The position numbers and the translations under genes were made by a program. The notes under the pieces are model-generated. The model had not been told where the DNA came from, did not search any database, and saw only the letters and a list, made by a program, of their open reading frames with translations. Below are positions 20,227 through 31,174 of a stretch of 43,815 nt of DNA, piece by piece. How positions within the stretch are numbered: position 1 is the first letter of the stretch; each line of letters opens with the position of its first letter. Source of the stretch: Phoronis australis. Lineage: Eukaryota; Phoronida; Phoronidae. The stretch spans positions 1-43,815 of the forward strand of contig NMRA01000256.1 in the NCBI GenBank assembly GCA_002633005.1. Reading direction: 5' to 3'.

Positions 20227-20440
20227 ACTGCGGTATCAATATCATGATAAAATTTTGTTTGGTAAAAATGTTCAAGTTTAAATCTCAAAAACGTTGTTAC
20301 AGTTCTCTAAATGATTTTGTTTTCACTCCATGCAACTTTTGATCTTTTTCATTTCATTTTTCGTTTTGTTCAGGAAAATCATTAAAAGTTATACATGTAT
20401 TTTTGATGGCCCCTTCTGTAAAAGTGTAAGATTTTAACGA
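20227..20440 (-). repeat. Inverted third copy of the dispersed repeat block
   Basis: Read on the minus strand this shows CACTTTTACAGAAGGGGCCATCAAAAA, then AACTGTAACAACGTTTTTGAGATTT, GAACAT and CAAACAAAATTT. These are the same ordered blocks as in 13740-13890 and 40510-40670. It is shorter and more diverged than blocks A and B. Confidence 0.6.
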
Positions 20441-21339
20441 TTCTCTTTCCGCTTCATTTAAATCAAAACGGATTTTAGCGTAAGTTAGTACAGTAGAAAC
20501 TTAAGGCCAAATGATGGTCACTCAAAACTCCAAATTCAACACTCAATGTTTTCAAACTTTACTGAATTAAACCTGAATTTGTTTAATTAAATTTTCATTT
20601 TTATGGTGCATCATAAACTAAAATGGCCTCTGCAGTGAGTGACAATTGCATTATTGGTACTCATTCGACTGCCGTTTTATGTAATAAGGTTTTCGCGGAA
20701 ACCCGCCCTCTAGTGAAATAAGACAAATACAAACAGGGTTGAAAGTTATAGAATGTTTGTATGTTAGTGATACCTTTCGACTCACGAAACGCATCCTGTG
20801 CTCTAAATTGGTGAATTGAACGGAGTATATTTAAAAACAATTCCGTGCATAAACCATAGTTTCTGAAAATTTCATGCGAATCCGATCTGCTATTTCTGAG
20901 GCTCCCCAAAGTTACTCAAATTTGAAATTTGTTAGGGTTCCTACATAACCTAAAGAAGCAAAAACGTGGGTGAAATTTTGTAGTGCTATCTTTGTGCGCA
21001 CGAATTTCGCCCCATACGTCTGCATTTGAAGCTGCACCAGTATACGGATGCGATACAAAGCTGTCTGGCTGCATCATTGAGTACAAGCACGTAAATGGAA
21101 CACTAAAGGTTAGGAATACATGTTCGACGAAAGTCCCATTACGCAAACAGATCGGTTTGGGGCTGCGTTTGGTGGAGAGCAAAAATCACGCGAAGATGTC
21201 GCTATCATTTCAAGCGAAGCGCGCGACCAAAATACCTTTTCTCACAGCTGTTGGGCTACAGAAAGCGACTGTGGTCTGCCCACCACTCCTTTGAAACTTG
21301 CGCTTCGCTGTTCAAAGAAAAAGCGCACTGCGCAGGCGC
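20441..21339. other. No recognisable gene
   Basis: Overlapping short frames are present on both strands (for example 20661-20909 and 20983-21294), but none has a domain, a consistent splice context or a plausible composition. A TTTCACTAGAGGGCG phrase near 20710 resembles the TTGCCACTAGATGGCGC block of the 18-kb repeat, so repeat-derived DNA is likely. Confidence 0.4.
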
Positions 21340-21448
21340 AAATTGTCACACCGACCCAAATTGTCACAAACTGTGGCAATAATGGGAAAATTTCCACATC
21401 AATTTTTGTGTGTGACAATTTATGCCTGTACACACTCAAATTGTCACA
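21340..21448. repeat. Cluster of four AAATTGTCACA motifs, with a hairpin
   Basis: The 11-mer AAATTGTCACA occurs at 21340-21350, 21358-21368 and 21438-21448, and its exact complement at 21411-21421. The last inverted pair gives an 11-bp perfect stem around a 16-base loop. No flanking gene identifies its role. Confidence 0.7.
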
Positions 21449-21956
21449 ATAACGTAAGATCCATCAGAAAAATATGTCTTACTGTGAAGATTGAATGTTC
21501 CGTCGAAAAGGCGTGCTTTATTAATTACAGAATGAAAACGCTGTTTGTTTTACAACTGATATTCACGTAGTTGTTCACTGGATTATACGTGGGGAAGTCG
21601 CCAGATTCAAGCGTGTGCATGCACGTTCAACCCGAGTGCGGAGCATTTATGTATATGCCGGGTGGTGGAGACCCACGCTTTATTAAATTACGTTAGGCAC
21701 CCATGCTACACAACTCGGGAACTTTATCACGCACACAACATTTTTACCACGGAACCATAACTCCAACCATAGACAGACACCCTTACCACGGGCAGGATCC
21801 TATGTAGTGACCGATGGGCGCGACCGATTTTCTACAAGGTTACGTCCTTTGATGATCACTTAACACTACCTCATTCGTTTGTAGTATGAGTGCCGGTTTG
21901 TCTGTGAATTGAGTTCTGGTTTCTACATGTAGGTAAGAGTTTTTCGTGCTTGATCA

Positions 21957-22035
21957 GGGCCGTAGGAAGCGGGGGGGGCTGGGGGAGCATGTGCCCCCCC
22001 CAATAAATTTTCAGGCGTCAGAGTTAAACCGTGGC
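21957..22035 (+). repeat. Repeat end with complementary G and C runs
   Basis: The phrase CAGGGCCGTAGGAAGC is followed by a G run, a short spacer and a C run (GCCCCCCCC), which are complementary and could fold back. Similar GC-rich tails occur at about 12885-12930 and 39045-39065, so this looks like the end of a dispersed non-autonomous repeat. Confidence 0.45.
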
Positions 22036-25000
22036 AACCGACAAACATGTACGCGTAGGGCAGGGACAGTCGAGAAAAGAAAGATTGCTAAATGCGAGAA
22101 AATTCAAGAGAACATTTAACAACTCTGTATCAGTGCATGGTTTACCTTTTGAGGACCCTGGCCTTGACATTGTTTTCGGGGTACCTGCTTTCGCAGCACA
22201 TGTCGTCTATATGCATTTGGAAACGTGCACATAATGATTCAGACATATATTTCGAAAAATCGACAACATTTGTATTAATTAAATGGATTTCTAAATTCAG
22301 TAAGTCAATTTTGCCACTGCAAAACCGTATTTTTCCTGAGGCCCCTCTCTGGCAAGCCATAACGGAGACAACTGTCGCTTTTTTCTCGATTTGTATATCA
22401 CTTGAGGCAAATTGATGATCTGAAAGATATCATCAATTGCTGCCCATTTTTTGATTTTTGAAAATATAGATATTTTCATATTGAGGGGCCTTGAAGGAGC
22501 CCATTGATGACATTCAAGTGGACTCAGTTCATATACTTTTATTGACAACTTCTTAAGGGTCCGCTCACGGAGAGAGGGCCCAACGTTGCACTCGATTACA
22601 TGTACGTCTATTTTCCTGTTTTTGTGAAATCGTGCAACCGACTTTCATGTTGAAGAAGGTCCTTTCCTGCACCGTCATATTACAACACGACGGTGGAATG
22701 AACTGTCGCTCTTTTCCAATCTTAATGCTGTTTAGCCTTTCATAATTAAGGTGTCCCATTTCAGAAGGGACCCTCTCTTGGTGGAGCAGTACGGGGAAAT
22801 ATCCCTTTGTCCCTCTACACATGTAAATCCGACACTTCCAAGTATTCACGTGGGAAGTTGTGATTCCAAATTCCATCAAAAACACAAAACATTCGTGTAC
22901 AGCACAGAAGTATCAAGACATTCGTCCCATTAACCAAACAATGTGAATAAATACGATAGGATTGGATTGACCGCCATCAAAAGGGAGTCATGAATTTTAA
23001 AGAACATGAAGACCGCTATTTGTTAATTACACAAAAAGACTATTTCCGATGGTTAGTTATAGTATAATGTTACTGTTTTCCATAGTATCACAAAAATAGT
23101 ACCGAAAGCGAAAGAGAATTCATTTTTATAGCACACATATATAAATGGAAAAAGGAAATTTTCTTTCAAGTATCAAGTATTAAATTCACAATTGCAGACT
23201 CGTTTTAGTCTCTTGCATACATGTAGGCGATTTGTTTATGTTTGTTGTCAAATTTCAAGTGATTCACTAGCTGGATTTTTATTGTCATTTTTTGTGTTGA
23301 TGGTGGGTTGCTGCCGAATATATTGATGATTTACTGTCCTGCTTATGTTGTATTTTGGACGTTTTGCAAAAGGAAAGAAAAGCCCACAATTTTGGGATAT
23401 GTAAATCTAAATAGTGTTCATAAATTAATCTATATTTTACAAGGACCTTGGTGACGAGCAAAGGAGGGTGATATCTCCAATGATTAGTTGACGGAACAGG
23501 GGATATTCCGGGCCGTAGCCTACCTATCATCTAAAGTGAAATGCCGCGTAGAACAGTGACACTTTTTCGCTGGAGCTGTCGGATTTTGGATCTGATCGCC
23601 ACTCCCTATCACCAACGGTTGAATACCTACCCTAAAAACACCCGCGTTATGTACGAGTATTCTCAAAATGAAAACCTTTCACCAATTTACGTTTTGAAAT
23701 TTTGGAAAACTTTCATCTGTGTGACTAGTAAAATGGCGCACTATATTTTCAAACATAAAAAGGCACTATTTCAGGTTTAGTAATCCGTGACTGGATACAA
23801 GTTTATTGCAAGGCGATTATCCCGAAGCAAACCTCCAAACTCATAAGAAGAAGGACGCCAATTTCCCGTTAAACTGAATGCTGATATTTGATCAATCTTA
23901 ATTGGTGTCCGGTTCTCTTCCGCGCGCTGTTTTAGGTACCACCGAAAATTATAATTTTGAGTGCGTTTGTGAAAAATGCCTTTACATAAGTTTTCAGATA
24001 TAACATCTTGAATACTTATATACAAAAATTATTATGTCAACCATTAAATATATAAAATGGACTGTTGATTTGCTGTGGAAGTACCTAAATTTTACTAAAA
24101 GCATGGCCCGTGACCCAGTCAATGACAAAATTAAATTCTACACGATTTCTATTTTCATAAAATACAACCCTTGTAAATATTCAACTAATGCGCAGTGTGG
24201 CAGATAAGGTTACTAGGAAGTTTCATTCCACTTACCATAACATAACCAAGCAGTGATAACCAGAGAGATGCCCTTCACTTTCATCATATTGCACTGGACC
24301 ACTTGTCCTATTGGCTATGTGTGATATCGTTAAACTAGGCGTGTTTGTAATAGCGTACCTTTATTTGCCGAGTTTTCGAGCCCGATACATTTGGTTGATC
24401 TCAGATATCGGATCGATATCCACAGGGCACAGAACAAATGATTATTTTGTTATGTTCGATCCTAAGCACAATTTCCTTTGTTACTTCAACCGATGTTCGG
24501 ACAACACTCGAACTGCTAAGGAGAAGCCGCGATGTGTTAACTAACGAAAGCGTAACAAGGTAATACTACCTGATACAGCCTATAGGCATCGGTCAATAAC
24601 AGTTTCTCATTCCATGGGCCAAAAATTCAACTGGGCCAACTCTAATGATATATTGTCTGGTTCTAGTTTCTTACACTACGTAGCTTTGAAATTGGTGTAT
24701 TTAGAAACAGGACAGCTGAATTTTTGTATTGATACGGGAGCCTGGGATACCAGCCTTCCTGACTAACTTTTGATTTAGAGCAATTATCGTTCTTGCTTCC
24801 TCAGATTAAAGATAATTTTCCTGCTAAGAAAGTGGCAATCTTCGTTATCGGTTTGAGGATACCGGGTTCGATATTTTGGCTCAGGTCTCACACCTATTCG
24901 TATTTGCGACGAATGTGTCTCGAGTTGGCAATACATCGCCTATGGTGCCGAAGGATGCCTTACAGGGCAGCGTTGATGGATCAATTAAGTCGAGCGGTTA

Positions 25001-25609
25001 CCGAATATTAGTCTAGTTCTTCCCTATCCGGAAATCATTAAGTTCCTCATCTGAATATGGACAGTGGCCTAAAATAAAAAGTTTGCACGCGACCAAAGAT
25101 CGTTCTGAATTCTTACACCTGAACTTGAGATTCCGTCAAAACTGTCACGAGCGGGACATTGTAGGGGAGGTACCGAAATGACTGTCACGTTAGCACTGGA
25201 GCCAGAGGAGAAATGTCGTCTGTATTCGCAGGCGCAGTGTCACTTACAGTACTCGATAGACAGCAATTCCAAAATTCGTATTTTCATTTCATTCCTTACT
25301 AGTACTTAAGGATTTTAAATCGCGTTTTCGGTGTCGACTTTGTGACTTAAGAAACGCAGACTTTTTAAAAAGCGTACTTTTTCATTTATACTTACAGAAC
25401 CTCAATTTCTGGTGGTACACCAATCGGCGGCTGATGTTGAATGACACTGTTTCACTTTTTGCACATAATGAGAATGGTTACTTGTGGTATCTTGCAAGGG
25501 ATGGAACCCAGTTTGTGTTTTAAATGCTGTAACAATCACATATAAAGGCACTATCAACTATACGTTTCAGCATTGTTATAATCAATAGCATTATAAAAGC
25601 ACTGAATAG
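22036..25609. other. Gene-free stretch
   Basis: I see no exon with recognisable protein similarity. Two related phrases, GAGACAACTGTCGCTTTTTTC (22370) and GAATGAACTGTCGCTCTTTTCC (22697), suggest more repeat-derived DNA. Short open frames across the region look random. Confidence 0.45.
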
Positions 25610-25646
25610 AAAAGGGCTTCTTCGGCGAAGCCGAAAAAGCTCTTTT
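25610..25646. repeat. Perfect-looking hairpin with a 3-base loop
   Basis: The arms AAAAGGGCTTCTTCGGC and GCCGAAAAAGCTCTTTT pair over 17 positions with one mismatch and one G-T wobble, closing on GAA. The stem is far more stable than its AT-rich surroundings. No transcript or gene is visible nearby. Confidence 0.75.
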
Positions 25647-26142
25647 CGGAAATGTCTCGTTATAATCTCCTTCATGCCCTTGATATCTATGATTATACTG
25701 AAGATACCACTGTTACCCGATTATCAACTGAGTATGATTCATTTCTACTTCAGGGTTCCCATCGCCTTCGCAATGGGCCGCTCTGAAAATGCGACTGATC
25801 GCGTGTGACCGGATATTAGTAGCTTAGTAGAGGATGTGGAGATGTTTAAAAAGCATATCGTCGAATCACATACGCTCTAAAAGAGTCTATTCACGAATTC
25901 CAAAATGTTCTCCTATCCATCTCGAACCGCTGAGAACTTTCCCATTGTAGGTGGCGAGCGATAAGTCACCAGTCCCACGTGTTCAGTCCCACTGCTCCTA
26001 AAAGCTTCCAACCCACCACATGACATTCTGACTAGTGAACATGAAATTTGAAAATATATTATCATACTCAAATTTAACCGTTTGCATTTTGGGGCAATAG
26101 TATTTGTATTATATTATCTACACTCCTCATGAATATGCCAGA

Positions 26143-27706
26143 TGTTCCAAAAAGTGAACCACTGTTTGACCAGTAATTTCTCAGCAATTGGTCAACTGAA
26201 TTCGTTCAAAATTTTTACAATGTATTTTCAAAATGTCACCTACAAGTCTACAAAGTATCCCAGAGAAATATAAAAAATGACTGAAGTATTGTGAAATTCA
26301 AAACAGCAGGGTGAAAAATACATAATTACAATGACTTCCATCGTGTTCATGCTGTTCTGGCATCTGTCAGTCAAAAAAATTGCCTGCCTGGGTCTCAAAT
26401 CTACTGTTTTTTTATTGCCACATCTGTATCCAAATCAGTTCTGTCCAATATACCGGTTAGTAAGGATGCCATTGAGTGAAAGTGATCAATTTACAATTGA
26501 AATCTGTTTCAAGGAGAAAGGGTGGAACGGAAGAAAAGTATCGTAAGTGAGTTTCCAGAAAAAGGGTGGAGTCGTTTGACTGTAAATAGACTTATTGCTA
26601 AAACACGCAACACAGGGTCTGTTGCGCGTAAAAGTGGCAGTGGGAGACCCATGCACGACTACACATGATGCCCGAAAGAAAACGAGGATCGTGTTGAATG
26701 ACTGATTCAATCCCAAGTCTAAAACGCGGGGAATCACAAATCTCTTAAAAAAGTCAGCAAGTCTGTGATAATAATGGAGAAAAAACTTGAGTCAAAACTT
26801 TTCAAAATAATGTGGGTATCACGGAGAGATCAAAATGAGAGAAGGAAAAGAAAAACTTGATGCTGCTACTTGCATGACCGCTATGCTCAGCCACTGATGT
26901 GAAAAGAATAATTTTCACTGATGAGAAAATGTTACGGTAAAATTCGCCATGACGATCGTGTTTATGGGAAACAAAAACGAGAAATTCAGTATTCTCGACT
27001 CTATCATGAGATTTCCAGATTTACAAAAAAAGCAATGTTTCCGCTGAAGTATCTTGGGAAAGCAAAACAAATATTAATTTTATTTACACTGACAGAGTCA
27101 AAGTTAACAATCAATGTTAAATGCAGTTATTGGATGAAAATCTCCAGTGTTACAGGCGACTTTTTCTGGGAAACAATTACGTACTTTGTTTTAACAAGAT
27201 GGGGCTCCTTCACTGACACACGAGCAAGATAACCCAGGTTCTGAAAGAGTCCACAACGAAATTCATCAAAAAGGATGAGTGATCTCCGCTCAGTCCTGAC
27301 TGTAATCCAGTATACTGTGCCATATGGGACTCTCTGAAGGAGAAAATTTACAGGGGGATGAGAGTAAAATTGACTGAGCAGGAGTTAAGACGGGATAATT
27401 ATGTCATGCGAGGAAATCTCGATGAAAGAAATACGGAAAAGCATTTACGGTTGGAAGAAACGGCTCCGTTTTGTTGTGGAGGAAGATGGAGGCCACACTA
27501 AGCATAGCGAGCTTCCCTTTGATATTTTATTTTTGACCTGATGTTTTTAATTTGACAGTACTCGCACAATGGAAATAGATCTCTTTGATATTTTGTACAT
27601 CTGTTGATGAAGTCATTAAGTTCATCTGTAAGAAATTTGAAAAAAATATCAGTTTAACCGTTGCTGAGAAATCACTTGTCAAAAAGTGGCTCATTTTTGG
27701 GACACT
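26143..27706 (+). mobile_element. Tc1/mariner-like DNA transposon fossil with terminal inverted repeats
   Basis: The left end (26143 onward: CCAAAAAGTGAACCACTGTTTG then TTTCTCAGCAATTGGT) is matched in inverted orientation by the right end (reading back from 27706: CCCAAAAATGAGCCACTTTTTGAC then TTTCTCAGCAACGG). This gives imperfect inverted repeats of at least 60 bases. Between them lie disconnected pieces of a mariner-superfamily transposase on the plus strand. The copy is about 1.56 kb, with frameshifts, stops and an internal deletion, so it is inactive. A clear flanking TA duplication could not be fixed. Confidence 0.85.
26469..27507 (+). pseudogene. Tc1/mariner-like transposase, broken
   Basis: Starts at an ATG with MPLSESDQFTIEICFKEKGW, then after a frameshift continues as a helix-turn-helix region (SEFPEKGWSRLTVNRLI, then TGSVARKSGSGRP). 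Further on come the first catalytic aspartate region (FTDEK), the NDRVY-like HDDRVYG, and near 27270 the third catalytic region (PDCNP) followed by AIWDSLKEKIYRG. The C-terminus is VVEEDGG near 27475. The central block that normally carries the second aspartate (QDGAPAH type) is missing. At least four frame changes or stops make it non-functional. Confidence 0.85.
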
Positions 27707-29688
27707 TGTTGTAAGAATAATACAGTTACGCAGGTTTGAAATTTTATTTGTGACATATGCAAAAACCAGGTGCACCGAAAATTCAAACTAAAATGTGAGC
27801 ATACAAACAAACTTGCATAGTATAAAAATATTTGCCCAATATAGTTTTCATACAAGACAAAGATGAAGTCAGTAGAACTTGCTAAATGACTTCACAAGAG
27901 TGACACCAATTCTCTCAAAAACCAGTCAAGAACAATTATATTCAAATCTTTCTGTTGCCACAGCAACTGGTAAATTGTAAGTTGGTCAGATATGTTTTAC
28001 ACACATACTGAAAAATTCTTAAGTCAATCACCAAAATATATGTATGTCATGGATTGTTTTGAGAAAAATTGTAAACATCGCATAATAATCACTCTTAAAG
28101 TTATTAAAAATCAACAACAGTTAACCAAATAACTGTGATCACTCACAGATTACCAGATACAAAATAAGCACACAAAATATGGATGGCAATACAAGAAAAT
28201 ATGGATGGCAATACAAGGCACAAATCAGCATCATTATAATTCATCAAAAATGCTCAACACGTTTACCACATCTTGTAATAAAAGCCTATCCAACACACAA
28301 TCATCAACAATGGTGATTGTCTTTTGACAATCAAAGCTACACCGAGCAATGCTTCAGAGGGTCAAAAACAGCCAACTTCAATGTAAAATATAATACATAT
28401 TAGCCCCACTGTGAGTCTGACCACACAAAACAAAAAGTGTCTGTGCCCTATTTCACAACTCAGTTCTTGTGAAGCATTCCAAAACAAGTGACACGTGCCA
28501 CAGTGTGAAATGGGATGCTCCGGGTAAGAATCATATTACCGAACCTGCGCTCACTATAACTTTAATTAAGTATTAAAAAGGCAATCCTATGTACAGCAAA
28601 ATATTTACAAGAAAGCAAAGGCCAAATTAATGATGAAATTGTGCATGTCACACACGATTAAATTCAAAACTTTATGTTTTAAATCTCAAGACAATTAACT
28701 CAAATATGTGGCAAAGTATGGCATTATTACACTTCATACATTCTATTCACACAAACATGTACAAAGATGAGCACATGGATCATACTTAGTCACAACGATT
28801 CCATTTACAGTGTATACCAAAAATGTACTCGCACTTCAGTACTACAGTGCCATAGTTCAAATTCAGTTCTCTCTGCACCTGGGCCTTCTCTATGGTTACG
28901 ACTTGCTTTGACAGTAGGTGCATGAAGTGTGAGCTAGCCATCATGTGCTTTGTTTTAACGAGAATAACAACTCAATTTCGGAGAATGAAAATTTATCACG
29001 CAATTCTACCGGAAACTCAAAAACGGCAAGGAATTATAACACGCCACTTTTCATCCAGAGTCAATAAACAATGTATTTATTTTGGATAAAAGGCATAATT
29101 CTTGTTGTGATCACATCTTTATGAAACCAGAAATCTTCTTAATAAACAGTGCAGTTATTGTCGTTTGAAGTGTGAGTACTTTTTGGGATACCGTATATTT
29201 TTATTACAACAAAACAAAATGAAAACAGCCACTGAAATTCAATGACCTGTCAGATATCCTGCTAAAAGTTATTGTTAATCAAAAATAGTGTGTAACAAAA
29301 AACAGGTCTGAGCTCATTCCATTCTCAGGTAAGAAGAGATACCTGGGGTAGGGTATTTTCCGATAATTTGTCATAATTCAACTCATCAAGTTGGTCTGCA
29401 TAGTTTAAAGCCTAATATGCCAAAAAGCAGTATGACTTACCGCCAATAAAGTATCTTTTGCAAAATACAGGAAGGCGATAATATTGTGCTAAAATATGTA
29501 CTTGGACAAACAGAACATACTTTAGGGCGTAGTTTAGTTAGAAAGGCATGGTAACATTTCTCTTGTAATTAATCTCACTATTGCACTTCCAACACTCCAT
29601 GCACGGTTCAATCTACATGCCTGGTGATGTAGGTCATCGTTATTATGCGTGGTTGTCAGGACCAACATGACCTCTGACCTTAGCAGGA
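27707..29688. other. Non-coding DNA downstream of the unidentified minus-strand gene
   Basis: No domain-bearing frame. It contains a 22-bp exact tandem duplication (28174-28217). The part next to 29689 is the presumed 3' UTR side of the minus-strand gene; a minus-strand AATAAA-type signal is near 29200. Confidence 0.4.
28174..28217 (+). repeat. 22-bp exact tandem duplication
   Basis: AAAATATGGATGGCAATACAAG occurs twice back to back with no mismatch, implying a recent slippage or repair duplication. Confidence 0.9.
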
Positions 29689-29756
29689 TTAAGACTGCGG
29701 GGACATCAGAGAGAAGGACACATATACGGGGTCTCCAACTCTGAGAGATGCAATGT
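29689..29756 (-). CDS. Unidentified gene, terminal exon
   Basis: A 68-base exon on the minus strand. It begins after a strong acceptor (CGTCATTTCAG) with two bases that complete the codon left open by the exon at 31035-31174 (giving Asp). It then encodes IASLRVGDPVYVSFSLMSPQS and a TAA stop. Phase agreement and the non-random peptide support it. The VGDPVYVSFSLMSP stretch faintly recalls the N-terminal part of zona pellucida domains, but this is too short to assign. Two other frames in the region are probably shadows. Confidence 0.6.
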
Positions 29757-31034
29757 CTGAAATGACGAAGATACAAGAAATTGTTCATTCAAAGACTGGA
29801 TGGAAATCCTTCTTAGTTACTGCTTAAAACACAAAAATAAACCAAAATTGCTCAACCACACAAAGTTGGCTCAAATCTTTGAACATCATGACAAAAATGA
29901 TTGGCCATCCCTTAATAGATCATATGGGATATCAGTAAGTGAAAAGTTCAAAAAACATCAATTTTGAAGGATATGGCGACCAGCTGCCAACACTGCACTT
30001 CTTCATAACATGACATGATATTCCAAGTGCTTTCAAAGGGGAAACCAGTGTCTATCACATCAAAGTAATATTAGACTATTTTTGTTAATCGTATCATTTC
30101 ATGTTGTTTCTAGGGGAGGGAGCCTGCAGAAATTTGAGTAGCCTTATTCAATAAAAAATTCACATGAAATGGTCACATTTTAGGCTTAGACACACCATGC
30201 AAGTTATGCGTGTAGAGTATGGTTTTAACATTAAGAGGGTGGTATTTTTATGAGTTTCACTTGTTCTCGGGTATAAAAGTAACAGCAGGAAATCCTACGT
30301 GCACGGAATACGAAATCAGGTAGAAACAGAATCCTACCTTGACACCCTCACCGAGATTGGGCAACTCCAACGGTTTGTGCATACCAAAATTACCATGCTG
30401 TTGTAGTTAATGCCCCAGACCCCTGGTGTTATTGTTCTCCATCATAAACACACTGCGAGGGGCAATAGTGTTTTTAAATTTTCGTTTTCAAAGCTCTTAA
30501 TTAGGATACATGAATAGTTTGTGAAAACTACACTTGATTAAGTTTTTGCATTTTGAAAATAGGACAAGAAATGTTTCTTTGACAACCTAAAACTTTTGTA
30601 TAATTTTGCAAGTTTATGATAATCATTAATTATACGGGGTGTGCGACATAATTGTTCTAATTACTTAAACCACAAGGTAGCAGCTGGATTTTGAGGTAAG
30701 CCAAGTGTCACTGTTCAAAAACCTTGGCATGTAATGACATGCTATTGTATTTGGCTACTGCCTTATGTATGCAAAAAATTCAGTAACATTAACCTTTGGA
30801 ACAAACAAACTCACTCCCTAGCAAAGGTTAATTGTCTAATAAGTTCTTGGCTTTCAAATATTATCACAAATCATAGTGATAAATTCTGACAATCATTTAC
30901 AAATATAATATATTAAGCACTGCATAAAGACAGCTTTCTGGGCACACACACCCTGTCATACATTTCGTAAACGTTCGTCATAACTACAGAGGCTAGAAAA
31001 ATTACAAGAAAAACTTATTTCGACATACATGTAC

Positions 31035-31174
31035 CTTGCTTGTTAATGGAGGGATCTCTAACATCCATTATGAGTTCTGTCATGCAGCGCACTCTGGTGT
31101 CAGTATATATAGAAGGATGTGTGATGTCTTTATTTCCAGATTCATCATCACATGTCTCACTAGCTGTACTTAAC
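31035..31174 (-). CDS. Unidentified gene, penultimate exon
   Basis: A 140-base exon on the minus strand, bounded by acceptor TTTTACTTCTCAG and donor AGCAAG|GTACAT, entering in phase 2 and leaving in phase 1. The 46 complete codons read ETCDDESGNKDITHPSIYTD, then RVRCMTELIMDVRDPSINKQ: an acidic, soluble segment with two cysteines. It joins in phase to the terminal exon at 29689-29756. I do not recognise the family. The acceptor's pyrimidine tract and the protein-like composition make it a credible exon. Confidence 0.65.

Noticed and set aside
22031-22415. Two overlapping plus-strand open frames
   Set aside because: They follow a repeat end with G/C runs, show no domains and lack splice sites; likely chance frames in repeat DNA.
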